NCBI GenBank assembly: GCA_002400365.1
Contig: DHFK01000243.1
Span: forward strand, 26,841 to 40,805
Length of the DNA: 13,965 nucleotides
Direction of reading: 5' to 3'
Source of the DNA: Anaerolineales bacterium UBA4826
GTDB lineage: Bacteria; Chloroflexota; Anaerolineae; UBA4142
Shown piece after piece: positions 1 to 7,048 of this stretch. Made by a program: the position numbers and the translations under genes. Within the stretch, counting starts at the first letter, position 1; every line of letters begins with the position of its first letter. The notes under the pieces were generated by a model, which was not told the DNA's origin, did not search any database, and saw nothing but the letters and a program-made list of their open reading frames with translations.

Positions 1-1
1 G

Positions 2-187
2 GAACGCCAGGTCGTCGTCGCGTGCAATCTGACGCTGCCGGACGAGAATGTAGTGCGCGGAACGGCGCGGCAAGTGGTCGAGCATTTTCAGCGCAAGCCT
101 TTCAAAGGGGAGTTTGTCGTCATCGTTGCCGGGAGGAAAGAATCCAAAAATCGAAATTCAAAATCCAAAGCCAATCGCGAATTTTGA
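2..187 (+). CDS. rsmI: 16S rRNA (cytidine 2'-O)-methyltransferase RsmI, C-terminal fragment
   Basis: Only the last 61 codons are in the window; the 5' part lies upstream. The reading frame starting at base 2 gives a peptide with RQVVVACNLTLPDE, RGTARQVVEHF and KGEFVVIVAG. This is the C-terminal signature of RsmI, where the usual pattern is a hydrophobic strand, an ELTK-like turn, RGT, and KGE followed by a hydrophobic strand and G. RsmI methylates the ribose of C1402 in 16S rRNA using SAM and acts in the cytoplasm. The family normally ends just after the VVIVAG strand. Here a basic, Asn/Ser/Lys-rich tail of about 16 residues is read out of the AT-rich inverted repeat that follows, and the stop codon (TGA 185-187) lies inside the repeat's right arm. 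The tail is therefore probably repeat-derived and not functional. Family assignment rests on this short end only. Confidence 0.8.
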   Translation, partial: ERQVVVACNLTLPDENVVRGTARQVVEHFQRKPFKGEFVVIVAGRKESKNRNSKSKANREF

Positions 188-220
188 ATTTCGATTTTTG
201 AATTACGAATTTCGAATTGG
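141..220. repeat. AT-rich inverted repeat between rsmI and the nucleotidyltransferase gene
   Basis: Arms at 141-164 and 181-204 are reverse complements at 23 of 24 positions, with a 16-nt spacer (165-180). A further AT-rich block, TACGAATTTCGAATT, follows to about 218. The composition contrasts sharply with the GC-rich genes on either side. The left arm and spacer encode the last codons of rsmI and the right arm holds its stop. The element ends just before the GGAG ribosome binding site of the next gene. It could fold into a long hairpin in RNA, but it has no T-tract and is not a standard terminator. It looks like a dispersed intergenic repeat. Confidence 0.75.
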
Positions 221-227
221 AGAAGAC

Positions 228-1229
228 ATGAAAACCATCATTCTACTCGCCGGCTTGGGGACGCGTCTCCGCCCGCACACATGGAGCAAACCCAAGCCCC
301 TGGTCCAGGTCGCCGGCAAGCCGGTCTTGGGTCACATTCTCGACAGTCTCGCCGGTCTTGAAATCGAGGAGACCATTTTCATCGTCGGCTACCTGGGCGA
401 GCAGATTCAAGACTATGTTTCGTCGCATTACCCGCAGATGCGCGCCCGCTATGTCGAACAGACGGAGATGAAAGGGCAGGCGCACGCGATTCAACTCGCC
501 CGGGAGTTCATCAACCAGCCGGTGCTGATCATCTTTGGCGATACCATTTGGGAGACCGACTTTACGCGGCTCGCGCGTTTGGAATCCGACGGTCTGATTT
601 ACACCAAACAAGTCGAAGATCCGCGCCGTTTTGGCGTCGCTCTTTTGAAAGATGGTTTTGTCAAGAAATTTGTCGAAAAACCTTCCACGCCCGTTTCCAA
701 CCTTGCCGTCGTCGGCGTCTATTATTTCCGCGCGTGGCAGCGCTTGTTACAAGCCCTCGACAATTTGATCGCGCGCAATATCCAGACCAAGGGCGAATAC
801 TTTTTAGCCGACGCGATGCAGTTGATGCTCGAAGATGGCGCGCGGCTGGAGGCAGAAACGATTCCGGTCTGGGAAGATTGCGGCACGCGGGAAGCGATCC
901 TGAAAACGAATCGCTATCTCCTGAACAAGAATGGCAGCCACGCGCCGCCCCTGGAGGGTTCGGTGATTCTGCCGCCGGTGCACATTAGCGACGGCGCGTG
1001 CATCCAGAATTCGATTATTGGACCGTACGTCTCGATTTCCGCAGAGGCGGTGGTAGAGAACTCGATCTTGCGTGACTGCATCATCAGCGAAGGCGCGCAC
1101 ATTGAGAATCGAGTCCTCGAGTGGTCGCTGATCGGCAAGCATTCGCGTGTAGTCGGCACCTTCCAGCGCATGAACGTGGGCGATTCATCCGAAATCGAAG
1201 CCGGCGGCAACGGAAAGAATGGAGAGTGA
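228..1229 (+). CDS. Sugar-phosphate nucleotidyltransferase (NTP_transferase family) with C-terminal left-handed beta-helix
   Basis: This 333-residue protein transfers a nucleotidyl group from an NTP to a sugar 1-phosphate, giving NDP-sugars for cell-surface polysaccharides. Residues 9-16 (GLGTRLRP) form the nucleotide-binding loop and PKPL (22-25) carries the catalytic Lys23. G104-D105 is the expected metal-binding Asp. VWEDCGT (Asp217) matches the WxDxGT motif of the RmlA/RfbA group, the second metal ligand. After about residue 245 the sequence becomes hexapeptide-repeat-like (ISDGACIQNSIIG, ISAEAVVENSIL), that is, a left-handed beta-helix. The ATG at 228 is chosen because GGAG (219-222) precedes it and it starts the canonical MKTIILLAG strand. 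The in-frame extension upstream to 114 only reads the AT-rich repeat. Exact substrate (glucose-1-P with dTTP, mannose-1-P with GTP, or other) cannot be decided from sequence alone. It is 4 nt upstream of the aminotransferase gene, so co-transcription is likely. Confidence 0.88.
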   Translation: MKTIILLAGLGTRLRPHTWSKPKPLVQVAGKPVLGHILDSLAGLEIEETIFIVGYLGEQIQDYVSSHYPQMRARYVEQTEMKGQAHAIQLAREFINQPVLIIFGDTIWETDFTRLARLESDGLIYTKQVEDPRRFGVALLKDGFVKKFVEKPSTPVSNLAVVGVYYFRAWQRLLQALDNLIARNIQTKGEYFLADAMQLMLEDGARLEAETIPVWEDCGTREAILKTNRYLLNKNGSHAPPLEGSVILPPVHISDGACIQNSIIGPYVSISAEAVVENSILRDCIISEGAHIENRVLEWSLIGKHSRVVGTFQRMNVGDSSEIEAGGNGKNGE

Positions 1230-1233
1230 ATCC

Positions 1234-2400
1234 ATGAACCGGCTCTCTCAGCGCGTTCAGCAAGTTCCATCTTCCGGCATTCGCCGCTTTTTTGACATCG
1301 CCGCGACGATGAAAGATGTGATCTCGCTCAGCATCGGCGAGCCGGATTTCGTGACGCCGGATTCGATTCGACGCGCCGGCGTCGCGTCGATTGAACGCGG
1401 CGAAACCAAGTACACGTCGAATTCGGGGACGCTTGAATTACGCCATGCGCTTTCCGAGCATCTGGCGAAACGCTACAACGTCTGCTACGATCCAGACAAG
1501 GAAATTCTCGTCACCGTCGGCGTGTCGGAAGCATTGCACTGCGCGATGCTCGCGACGATTGATCCGGGCGACGAGGTGATCGTGCCTGAACCGTGCTTCG
1601 TCGCGTACAAGCCGAGCGTCGTCTTTTGCGGCGGCGCGCCGGTCGTCGTCGAGACACGTGTGGAAAATGATTTTCAGGTGACAGCGCAAGCCATCGAGCG
1701 CGCGGTCACGCCACGCACGAAGGCGATCCTCATCGGCTATCCGAACAACCCCACCGGCGCGGTGATGTCGCGCGAGCGCTTGCTGGAGGTCGCGCGTGTC
1801 GCGGAAAAGCACAATCTGATCGTCTTCTCCGACGAAATCTACGACCGGCTTGTGTACGGCGTCGAGCACGTTTGCTTTGCGGCGCTGCCGGCGCGCAGCG
1901 TGCGCGAGCGCACGGTGCTGCTCGGCGGCTTTTCCAAGGATTACGCGATGACCGGCTGGCGCGTCGGTTATGTTTGCGCGAACCCGGAGATTCTGGGCGC
2001 GATCCGCAAGGTGCATCAGTACATCATTATGAGCGCGCCGACGATGGGCCAAGTCGCCGCGCTAGAAGGGCTGCTGCACGCGGAAGCAGACGTGCAAGCG
2101 ATGGTGCGCTCGTACGATCAACGGCGGCAGGTCATCGTCGCCGGGTTTAACAGCATCGGCTTGCCGACCTTCGAGCCGCGCGGCGCGTTCTACGCGTTTC
2201 CGGACATTCGCCAGACAACGGGTCTCTCGTCCGAACAGTTCTGCGAAAAGTTGCTGCTGGAAGAACATGTCGCGGTCGTGCCAGGAACCGCATTCGGCGC
2301 GTGCGGCGAAGGGTACGCGCGCGTGTGCTACGCCGCGAGCATGGCAAACATCGAAGAAGCGCTAACGCGAATGGAGCGATTCGTAAAGCGACAGAAGTAA
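1234..2400 (+). CDS. PLP-dependent class I/II aminotransferase (aspartate aminotransferase-like)
   Basis: This 388-residue fold-type I aminotransferase moves an amino group between an amino acid and a 2-oxo acid. SIGEPDFVTP lies near the N-terminus. YPNNPTG places Asn172 at the PLP-ring contact. FSDEIYD gives Asp200 (pyridine nitrogen) and Tyr203. GGFSKDYAMTGWRVGY contains the Schiff-base Lys235. Arg363 in GYARVCYA should bind the substrate alpha-carboxylate. Length and motif spacing are normal for the family. ATG 1234 is preferred over the in-frame ATG at 1219 because GGAGAG (1221-1226) sits 7 nt before it, and because homologues typically begin shortly before the SQRV...PSSGIRRFFD segment. 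The substrate is not determinable here; aspartate, alanine or aromatic amino acids are all possible. It follows the nucleotidyltransferase by 4 nt and ends at a strong terminator, so it appears to be the last gene of that transcription unit. Confidence 0.92.
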   Translation: MNRLSQRVQQVPSSGIRRFFDIAATMKDVISLSIGEPDFVTPDSIRRAGVASIERGETKYTSNSGTLELRHALSEHLAKRYNVCYDPDKEILVTVGVSEALHCAMLATIDPGDEVIVPEPCFVAYKPSVVFCGGAPVVVETRVENDFQVTAQAIERAVTPRTKAILIGYPNNPTGAVMSRERLLEVARVAEKHNLIVFSDEIYDRLVYGVEHVCFAALPARSVRERTVLLGGFSKDYAMTGWRVGYVCANPEILGAIRKVHQYIIMSAPTMGQVAALEGLLHAEADVQAMVRSYDQRRQVIVAGFNSIGLPTFEPRGAFYAFPDIRQTTGLSSEQFCEKLLLEEHVAVVPGTAFGACGEGYARVCYAASMANIEEALTRMERFVKRQK

Positions 2401-2411
2401 GCGCAACTGGG

Positions 2412-2448
2412 ATGCGGCGCACGCGCAGGTGCGTCGCATTTTCTTTTC
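2412..2448 (+). terminator. Intrinsic terminator after the aminotransferase gene
   Basis: An 11-bp stem (2412-2422 pairing with 2429-2439, one G-U pair) closes a 6-nt loop and is followed directly by TTTCTTTTC. The stem is GC-rich and the T-tract is good. It separates the aminotransferase unit from the toxin-antitoxin island, which has its own promoter downstream. Confidence 0.88.
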
Positions 2449-2477
2449 ACCGAACGGATGATTTTTCTGTGGGGCTG

Positions 2478-2486
2478 TGGTATAAT
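2478..2486 (+). promoter_or_regulatory. Extended -10 promoter for the VapBC-like island
   Basis: TGG-TATAAT is a perfect -10 hexamer (2481-2486) with the TG extension (2478-2479). No good -35 is seen at 16-18 nt spacing, which is typical of extended -10 promoters. It lies after the terminator and 28 nt before the antitoxin ATG, which has AGAGG (2504-2508) as its ribosome binding site. Confidence 0.72.
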
Positions 2487-2513
2487 TGCGGCGAGCGAGA
2501 AAGAGAGGAAAGT

Positions 2514-3017
2514 ATGGACACGTTGATGGTCCAAGTGCCGGCGAAAATCCGCGAACAACTAGACAAACGCGCGCTGAGCGAGGGCAAGGATCCTCAAGCG
2601 GTCGCGCTGGAGATCCTGGCGCGCGAGTTGGCACCGCCCGCCGAAAAGGTTGAGGCACCCTCCATGCCCGCGCCTACAGAAAAAACCGACGCGCTGTCTC
2701 CACCTGCGCCTACGCCGGTGTCTTATGAAAGTGAAGCCGCGCGGTATGAGCGTGTATACCAAAAGTTGCGAGAAGAGGGACTGATCGTGCCGTTGAGCGA
2801 AGAACTCAAAAAATACATTATCCCGGGGTTAGATCGCGAGAAGGTATTCGAGGAAATGAGCCGCGCGGGAGGCAAACCTTTGAGCCAGATCGTGATCGAG
2901 CAGAGACAGGAGCGACATGACATCTTGGTTTATGGATACAAGCGCGCTCGTCAAAAGATACGTGCAAGAGACCGGAAGCGACTGGGTAAAGGATCTCGCA
3001 AGCGAGAAAGCAAATGA
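2514..3017 (+). CDS. VapB-like antitoxin partner of the PIN toxin, with an out-of-frame-looking C-terminal tail
   Basis: This 167-residue protein has three parts. The N-terminal 40 residues (LMVQVPAKIREQLDKRA...AVALEILAREL) look like a ribbon-helix-helix DNA-binding segment. A Pro/Ala-rich linker follows, made of two 12-residue repeats (2643-2714). The C-terminal segment, about residues 75-135 (LREEGLIVPLSEELKKY...GKPLSQIVIEQR), is the toxin-binding type seen in antitoxins encoded before PIN toxins; such proteins usually stop just after the EQR motif. Here the frame continues another 30-odd residues, very rich in Arg and Lys, into the toxin gene (101-nt overlap). A TGA in the -1 frame at 2918-2920 would give the usual ATGA stop/start overlap. 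A 1-nt indel or a ribosomal frameshift is therefore possible. Expected role: neutralise the PIN toxin and repress the promoter at 2478-2486. Confidence 0.72.
   Translation: MDTLMVQVPAKIREQLDKRALSEGKDPQAVALEILARELAPPAEKVEAPSMPAPTEKTDALSPPAPTPVSYESEAARYERVYQKLREEGLIVPLSEELKKYIIPGLDREKVFEEMSRAGGKPLSQIVIEQRQERHDILVYGYKRARQKIRARDRKRLGKGSRKRESK
2643..2714 (+). repeat. Two tandem 36-nt (12-codon) repeats in the antitoxin linker
   Basis: The units 2643-2678 and 2679-2714 encode EKVEAPSMPAPT and EKTDALSPPAPT, identical at 7 of 12 residues. DNA identity is moderate, so the duplication is not recent. They form a flexible linker between the DNA-binding and toxin-binding parts of the protein. Confidence 0.7.
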
Positions 3018-3387
3018 GGTCAGTCTATCCGAGATTACGCTGCCTGAAGTTACAGCATCTATTGCCGCAAAAGCGCGTGCGCCGCAGGGAATCTCCGCTC
3101 AAGTGCGCGACCATGTTTGGTCTGTTTTTCTAAACGACTGCAAAACGCAGTATCGCTTGACTGCCGCCACCCGCCACATCATTAACCGCGCCGTTGAGAT
3201 CACACAACGGCGCAAGATTCGCGGATGTGACGCGATTCAACTTGCGACTGCATTGACGCTAAACCAAGCGCTCCGCGAAGGAGATTTGCCCGCGTTAGTT
3301 TTCGTGGCATGCGACAAGGATTTGCTCCAAGCCGCTGGAGCGGAAGGGCTTGAGATAGTGAATCCGGAAGAACGCCCGGAGACGTAG
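2917..3387 (+). CDS. vapC: PIN-domain ribonuclease toxin (VapC family)
   Basis: This 156-residue protein covers a whole PIN domain. The acidic active-site set is visible: Asp7 in FMDTSALVKRY, Glu44 in ITLPEVTAS, Asp105 in RGCDAIQLA and Asp133 in ACDKDL. VapC toxins are Mg-dependent endoribonucleases that cut tRNA or rRNA and stop translation until bound by their antitoxin. The ATG at 2917 has AGGAG at 2908-2912 and gives the usual short lead before the first catalytic Asp; the ATG at 2932 (Met6) is a weaker alternative. The gene overlaps the antitoxin frame by 101 nt, which is far more than the 4-nt overlap usual for such pairs. All four catalytic acids are intact, so the toxin should be active. 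The RNA target cannot be predicted. Confidence 0.88.
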   Translation: MTSWFMDTSALVKRYVQETGSDWVKDLASEKANEVSLSEITLPEVTASIAAKARAPQGISAQVRDHVWSVFLNDCKTQYRLTAATRHIINRAVEITQRRKIRGCDAIQLATALTLNQALREGDLPALVFVACDKDLLQAAGAEGLEIVNPEERPET

Positions 3388-3435
3388 AAAAGGATTTGGA
3401 CTGCAAGAACTGCTACGCAGGAGGAGAAATAAGCA

Positions 3436-3759
3436 ATGCCAGCCTTACGTGAAAAAGTGAAACGACTTGAGCAATATCTTGCCACCGATGAGACGGCTGC
3501 TGATCGCGTGGTCGAGCAAGCAGTAGACAAATTGCTCGCCCGCGAAACTATGCGCTTGATTGAACTGAAGACGCGCCTCGAACAGCAGCTGGCGGAATTC
3601 GAAAAACAATACACGATGAAATCATCTGACTTTAACGCGCGGTTCGAACGCGGCGAATTGGGCGACGCAATGAATTTTGTCGAGTGGTCAGCAACGCTTG
3701 AGATGGTAGCAAATCTCAACAAGCGGCTCGCGTTGCTGCAAGAGGGTCCACCGCGATGA
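3436..3759 (+). CDS. Small helical protein, likely antitoxin of the DUF6516/TumE-like protein
   Basis: This 107-residue, mostly helical protein has a coiled-coil-like middle (LIELKTRLEQQLAEFEKQY, about residues 42-60). It is followed by MKSSDFNARFERGELGD and NFVEWSATLEM, a pattern of small proteins that commonly precede DUF6516 genes. A good Shine-Dalgarno sequence, AGGAGG (3418-3423), precedes ATG 3436. Its stop overlaps the next start as ATGA (3756-3759), so the two proteins are probably translationally coupled and made in fixed ratio. It lies 48 nt after vapC with no terminator between, so it may be read from the vapBC promoter. I recognise the family by pattern but know no biochemical function. 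The antitoxin role is inferred from gene order and size. Confidence 0.72.
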   Translation: MPALREKVKRLEQYLATDETAADRVVEQAVDKLLARETMRLIELKTRLEQQLAEFEKQYTMKSSDFNARFERGELGDAMNFVEWSATLEMVANLNKRLALLQEGPPR

Positions 3760-4145
3760 ACCTGTTCATCGCCGAGCGCTTCGACGACATTGAGGCACGC
3801 TTGATTGCCAGCGCTGCTGTCACTGCATATCAGGTGTTGCGCCGCGAGATCGCGCCGTCAGATGGCAAGTTGCGCGTGAAGGTTGCTCTGAGTGATGGTG
3901 GTGCAGCGGAACCGTTCGAGTACGTGACGGAAGCGGGGGGCCAAATCGCAGTGCGCAAATACAGTTTCCATTGGCAAGACGCGCGAGGGAATCTTGTGTG
4001 CCGTTGGGACAATGCACCACATCACAAGGAACATGCAGGCGCGCCTCATCACGCGCATGTGGCAGATGGGATGGTGCAGGCAATGGCTGAAGCGATGGAT
4101 ATTTTGAAAACGATTGGGGAGATCGAAAAAGGTGTCTCTGGATAG
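3756..4145 (+). CDS. DUF6516 / TumE-like toxin candidate
   Basis: This 129-residue protein has the hallmark of the DUF6516 (TumE-like) group: a strand ending RKYSFHWQD (about residues 67-75) followed by a turn and RWDNAPHH (83-90), then PHHAH (97-101). The dense His/Asp/Arg cluster looks like a catalytic or metal site. The first half (LIASAAVTAYQVLRREIAPSDGKLRVKVALSDG) is helix then beta-strand. Members are treated as toxins of two-gene toxin-antitoxin systems; the chemistry is not known to me. The ATG overlaps the upstream stop by 4 nt. A third small gene begins inside its last codons. Full length for the family, no break seen. Confidence 0.75.
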   Translation: MNLFIAERFDDIEARLIASAAVTAYQVLRREIAPSDGKLRVKVALSDGGAAEPFEYVTEAGGQIAVRKYSFHWQDARGNLVCRWDNAPHHKEHAGAPHHAHVADGMVQAMAEAMDILKTIGEIEKGVSG

Positions 4146-4341
4146 GCAAGGCCTACTCTTGTGTGGCTGGAACGCGCTCGTGGAGAAATTGGGGTACGCA
4201 GACGCGACGCGCTTTGTGATGTTGCTTGACAAAGGTTCGGGAGACTCAGTCAAGTACTTTCGTGACTTGTGGAAAGACAAAAGCGCAGAAGAAATCTATC
4301 GGAAGATGGTGGCACGGCGGCAACGAATAGGAAACGGATAG
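4132..4341 (+). CDS. 69-residue protein of unknown function, third gene of the TumE-like set
   Basis: The frame is open from TTG 4114, but GTG 4132 is preferred: GGGGAG (4116-4121) sits 10 nt upstream. It overlaps the end of the DUF6516 gene by 14 nt. The protein (WNALVEKLGYADATRFVMLLDKGSGDSVKYFRDLW) resembles small proteins of about 70 residues in Chloroflexota and Cyanobacteria. These have the pattern LGxxDAxRFxxxxxxGxGD and are often found among toxin-antitoxin genes. It is predicted to be all helical. No catalytic motif is seen. It might be a further antitoxin, a chaperone, or one half of a separate pair. It ends 28 nt before clpB with no terminator between. Confidence 0.62.
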   Translation: MSLDRQGLLLCGWNALVEKLGYADATRFVMLLDKGSGDSVKYFRDLWKDKSAEEIYRKMVARRQRIGNG

Positions 4342-4369
4342 ACAGTTTAAGAAAGTGTCAAACGCCAAT

Positions 4370-6982
4370 ATGCCTTTCAACATGAACAAACTCACCGAAA
4401 AAGCGCAAGAGGCCGTGCTTGCCGCGCAGGAACTCGCACAAAATAGTCAGCACAGCCAAATCGACCCCGAACACTTGATGTCCGCGCTGCTCACCCAAGC
4501 CGACGGCGTGGTGCCGCAGATTTTCAGCGCGCTCGGCGCCAACCCAGAGAGCATCGCGCAACAATTCAGCGACGAACTCAGCCGCCTGCCGAAGGTGTAT
4601 GGCGCGACCCAGCAAGTTGGCGCGGCGCCGCGCTTGATGCGCGTGCTAGAAAACGCGTCACAGCAAGCGAGCAACCTGCATGACGAGTACGTTTCCACCG
4701 AGCATTTGCTGCTCGCGCTCGTGGATCACGCGGACGGCGCAACCGCGCGCATCTTGCGCGGCGCAGGCGTCACCCGCGACGCGGTACTGCACGCGCTCAC
4801 GCAGATTCGCGGTACGCAGCGCGTCACGTCGCAGAACCCGGAGACGACGTACCAGGCGCTGCAAAAGTACGGACGCGATCTGACCGATCTCGCGCGCAAA
4901 GACAAACTCGACCCGGTGATCGGACGCGACGAGGAGATTCGCCGCGTGATGCAGATTCTATCGCGCCGCACGAAAAACAACCCGGTGCTCATCGGCGAGC
5001 CGGGCGTCGGCAAAACGGCGATTGCCGAGGGACTTGCACAGCGGATCGTGCGCGGCGACGTGCCCGAGCCGCTGAAGAACAAGCGCGTGGTGCAGTTGGA
5101 CATGGGCGCGCTCGTCGCCGGCGCGAAATATCGCGGCGAGTTTGAAGAACGCCTCAAAGCGGTGCTCAAAGAAATCACCTCCGCCGCCGGGCAAATCATC
5201 TTATTCATTGACGAGATTCACACCGTCGTCGGCGCGGGCGCGGCGGAAGGCGCGATGGACGCGAGCAATATGCTCAAGCCGATGCTCGCGCGCGGCGAAC
5301 TGCACACCATCGGCGCGACGACGCTCGACGAATACCGCAAGCACATCGAAAAAGACGCCGCGCTCGAACGCCGCTTTCAACCGGTGCTCGTCGGCGAGCC
5401 AAGCGTCGAGGATACGATCAGCATTCTGCGCGGGTTGAAAGAACGTTACGAAGTGCACCACGGCGTCAAGATCAAAGACGCCGCGCTCGTCGCCGCCGCC
5501 GTGCTCTCCAAGCGCTATATCGCCGATCGCTTTCTCCCCGACAAGGCGATTGATCTCGTGGACGAAGCCGCGTCGCGTCTGCGGATGGAGATTGACTCGC
5601 TACCCGCCGAACTCGATGAGATTACGCGGCGCGTCAAGCAACTCGAAATCGAACGCGTCGCGCTGCAAAAGGAAAAGGACGACGCCTCGCGCGAACGGCT
5701 GCGCGCGCTCGACAAGGAACTGGCGGACCTGAAAGAGAGATCTTCCGCTTTGACCGCCCGGTGGAAGCAAGAGAAAGAAGTGATCGCGCAATCCCGCGCA
5801 CTGCAGGCAGAGCGCGAAAGGACGCAGCACGCGCTCGAACGCGCCGAGCGCGAATCGAATCTGGAAGAAGCCGCGCGGCTCAAGTATGGCACGCTCACGG
5901 AGATTGACCAGAAGATCAAGGCGGTTCAAGCGCGGCTTGCCGAGATCCAAAAAGCCGGCAAGATGCTGAAAGAGCAGGTGGACGAGGAAGACATCGCGCA
6001 AGTCGTCGCCAAATGGACCGGCATCCCGGTCGCGCGCTTGATGGAAGGTGAGGTCCAAAAGTTGTTGCGGATGGAGGAGCGTCTGAGCCAACGCGTCGTC
6101 GGGCAGGACGAGGGCATCCGCGCGGTCGCGAACGCAGTGCGCCGAGCGCGCGCGGGCTTGCAAGACCCCAAACGCCCGATCGGTTCGTTCATCTTCCTGG
6201 GTCCCACTGGCGTCGGCAAAACCGAACTGGCGCGCGCGCTCGCCGAGTTTCTGTTCGACGACGAGAACGCGATGATCCGCATTGACATGAGCGAGTACCA
6301 GGAAAAACACACCGTCGCGCGGCTCATCGGCGCGCCGCCGGGTTACGTCGGCTATGAAGAAGGCGGGCAACTGACCGAAGCCGTGCGGCGGCGGCAGTAC
6401 GCCGTCGTCTTGTTCGACGAGATCGAAAAAGCGCACGCGGACGTGTTCAACGCGCTGCTGCAAATTCTCGACGACGGACGACTCACCGACGGTCAGGGTC
6501 GCACCGTGGATTTCAAGAACACCGTCATCATCATGACGTCGAACGTCGGCACCGAATATCTTTCGTTCGAGAGCGGCGATCCGAACGTGCGCGCGTCGGT
6601 GCTGAACGCGCTGCGCGCACGCTTTCGTCCCGAGTTCCTCAATCGCATTGACGAGATCGTGCTGTTTCATCCGCTCGCGCGCGAGCATCTCAAACGCATT
6701 GTGGAAATCCAAATGGCGCAAGTGCGCCAGCGGATGGCGGAGCGCCAGATCGAAATCGAACTCACCGACGCGGCAAAAGAGTATCTCGTGCGCGAGGGCT
6801 ATGACGCGACGTACGGCGCGCGCCCGCTCAAGCGCACGATCCAACGATTGATCCTCGATCCGCTCGCGCGCCAGGTGCTGGAAGGGAAATTCACCGAGGG
6901 CGATACCGTCGTCGTGGATGTTGAAAAGGATCAGGTCGTTTTCTACAAAGAGGAAAAGCGCGTGAAGAAGAAAGCAGTATAG
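4370..6982 (+). CDS. clpB: ATP-dependent protein disaggregase ClpB
   Basis: This 870-residue hexameric AAA+ chaperone dissolves protein aggregates with DnaK, threading polypeptides through its pore in the cytoplasm. Domains in order: an N-terminal Clp_N double repeat (about 1-150, starting NKLTEKAQEAV), then NBD1 with Walker A GEPGVGKT (Lys215) and Walker B LFIDEIH (Asp281-Glu282). A long charged coiled-coil middle domain (about 415-535) follows, which distinguishes ClpB from ClpA and ClpC. NBD2 has Walker A GPTGVGKT (Lys617) and Walker B VLFDEIEKAH (Asp683-Glu684), and YGARPLKR (sensor 2 region) lies near the C-terminus. Length is normal and no key residue is missing. The start is uncertain: GTG 4355, ATG 4370 and ATG 4382 are in frame and none has a convincing ribosome binding site. 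There is no heat-shock operator or clear promoter in the 28-nt gap, so it may be read from the upstream toxin-antitoxin unit or from a promoter inside it. Confidence 0.96.
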   Translation: MPFNMNKLTEKAQEAVLAAQELAQNSQHSQIDPEHLMSALLTQADGVVPQIFSALGANPESIAQQFSDELSRLPKVYGATQQVGAAPRLMRVLENASQQASNLHDEYVSTEHLLLALVDHADGATARILRGAGVTRDAVLHALTQIRGTQRVTSQNPETTYQALQKYGRDLTDLARKDKLDPVIGRDEEIRRVMQILSRRTKNNPVLIGEPGVGKTAIAEGLAQRIVRGDVPEPLKNKRVVQLDMGALVAGAKYRGEFEERLKAVLKEITSAAGQIILFIDEIHTVVGAGAAEGAMDASNMLKPMLARGELHTIGATTLDEYRKHIEKDAALERRFQPVLVGEPSVEDTISILRGLKERYEVHHGVKIKDAALVAAAVLSKRYIADRFLPDKAIDLVDEAASRLRMEIDSLPAELDEITRRVKQLEIERVALQKEKDDASRERLRALDKELADLKERSSALTARWKQEKEVIAQSRALQAERERTQHALERAERESNLEEAARLKYGTLTEIDQKIKAVQARLAEIQKAGKMLKEQVDEEDIAQVVAKWTGIPVARLMEGEVQKLLRMEERLSQRVVGQDEGIRAVANAVRRARAGLQDPKRPIGSFIFLGPTGVGKTELARALAEFLFDDENAMIRIDMSEYQEKHTVARLIGAPPGYVGYEEGGQLTEAVRRRQYAVVLFDEIEKAHADVFNALLQILDDGRLTDGQGRTVDFKNTVIIMTSNVGTEYLSFESGDPNVRASVLNALRARFRPEFLNRIDEIVLFHPLAREHLKRIVEIQMAQVRQRMAERQIEIELTDAAKEYLVREGYDATYGARPLKRTIQRLILDPLARQVLEGKFTEGDTVVVDVEKDQVVFYKEEKRVKKKAV

Positions 6983-6988
6983 CAAGTT

Positions 6989-7020
6989 GAAGGCGGATGC
7001 AGCAAGACCCATCCGCCTTC
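6989..7020. terminator. Hairpin between convergent clpB and the CopG-type antitoxin gene
   Basis: A perfect 11-bp stem (6989-6999 with 7010-7020) closes a 10-nt loop, 6 nt after the clpB stop and 28 nt after the stop of the minus-strand antitoxin. T-tracts are weak on both sides (TTCATC on plus). Position and symmetry suggest it ends transcripts from both directions. Confidence 0.72.
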
Positions 7021-7048
7021 TTCATCGCTATGCAACACACCAAATCTC

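Noticed and set aside
114..227. N-terminal extension of the nucleotidyltransferase
   Set aside because: It reads the AT-rich repeat and the rsmI end in another frame. The canonical start motif and the GGAG site place the start at 228.
5600..7012. 470-codon minus-strand open frame opposite clpB
   Set aside because: It is the antisense of a strongly conserved clpB. Its Arg/His/Leu/Phe-rich composition is typical of a GC-rich shadow frame.
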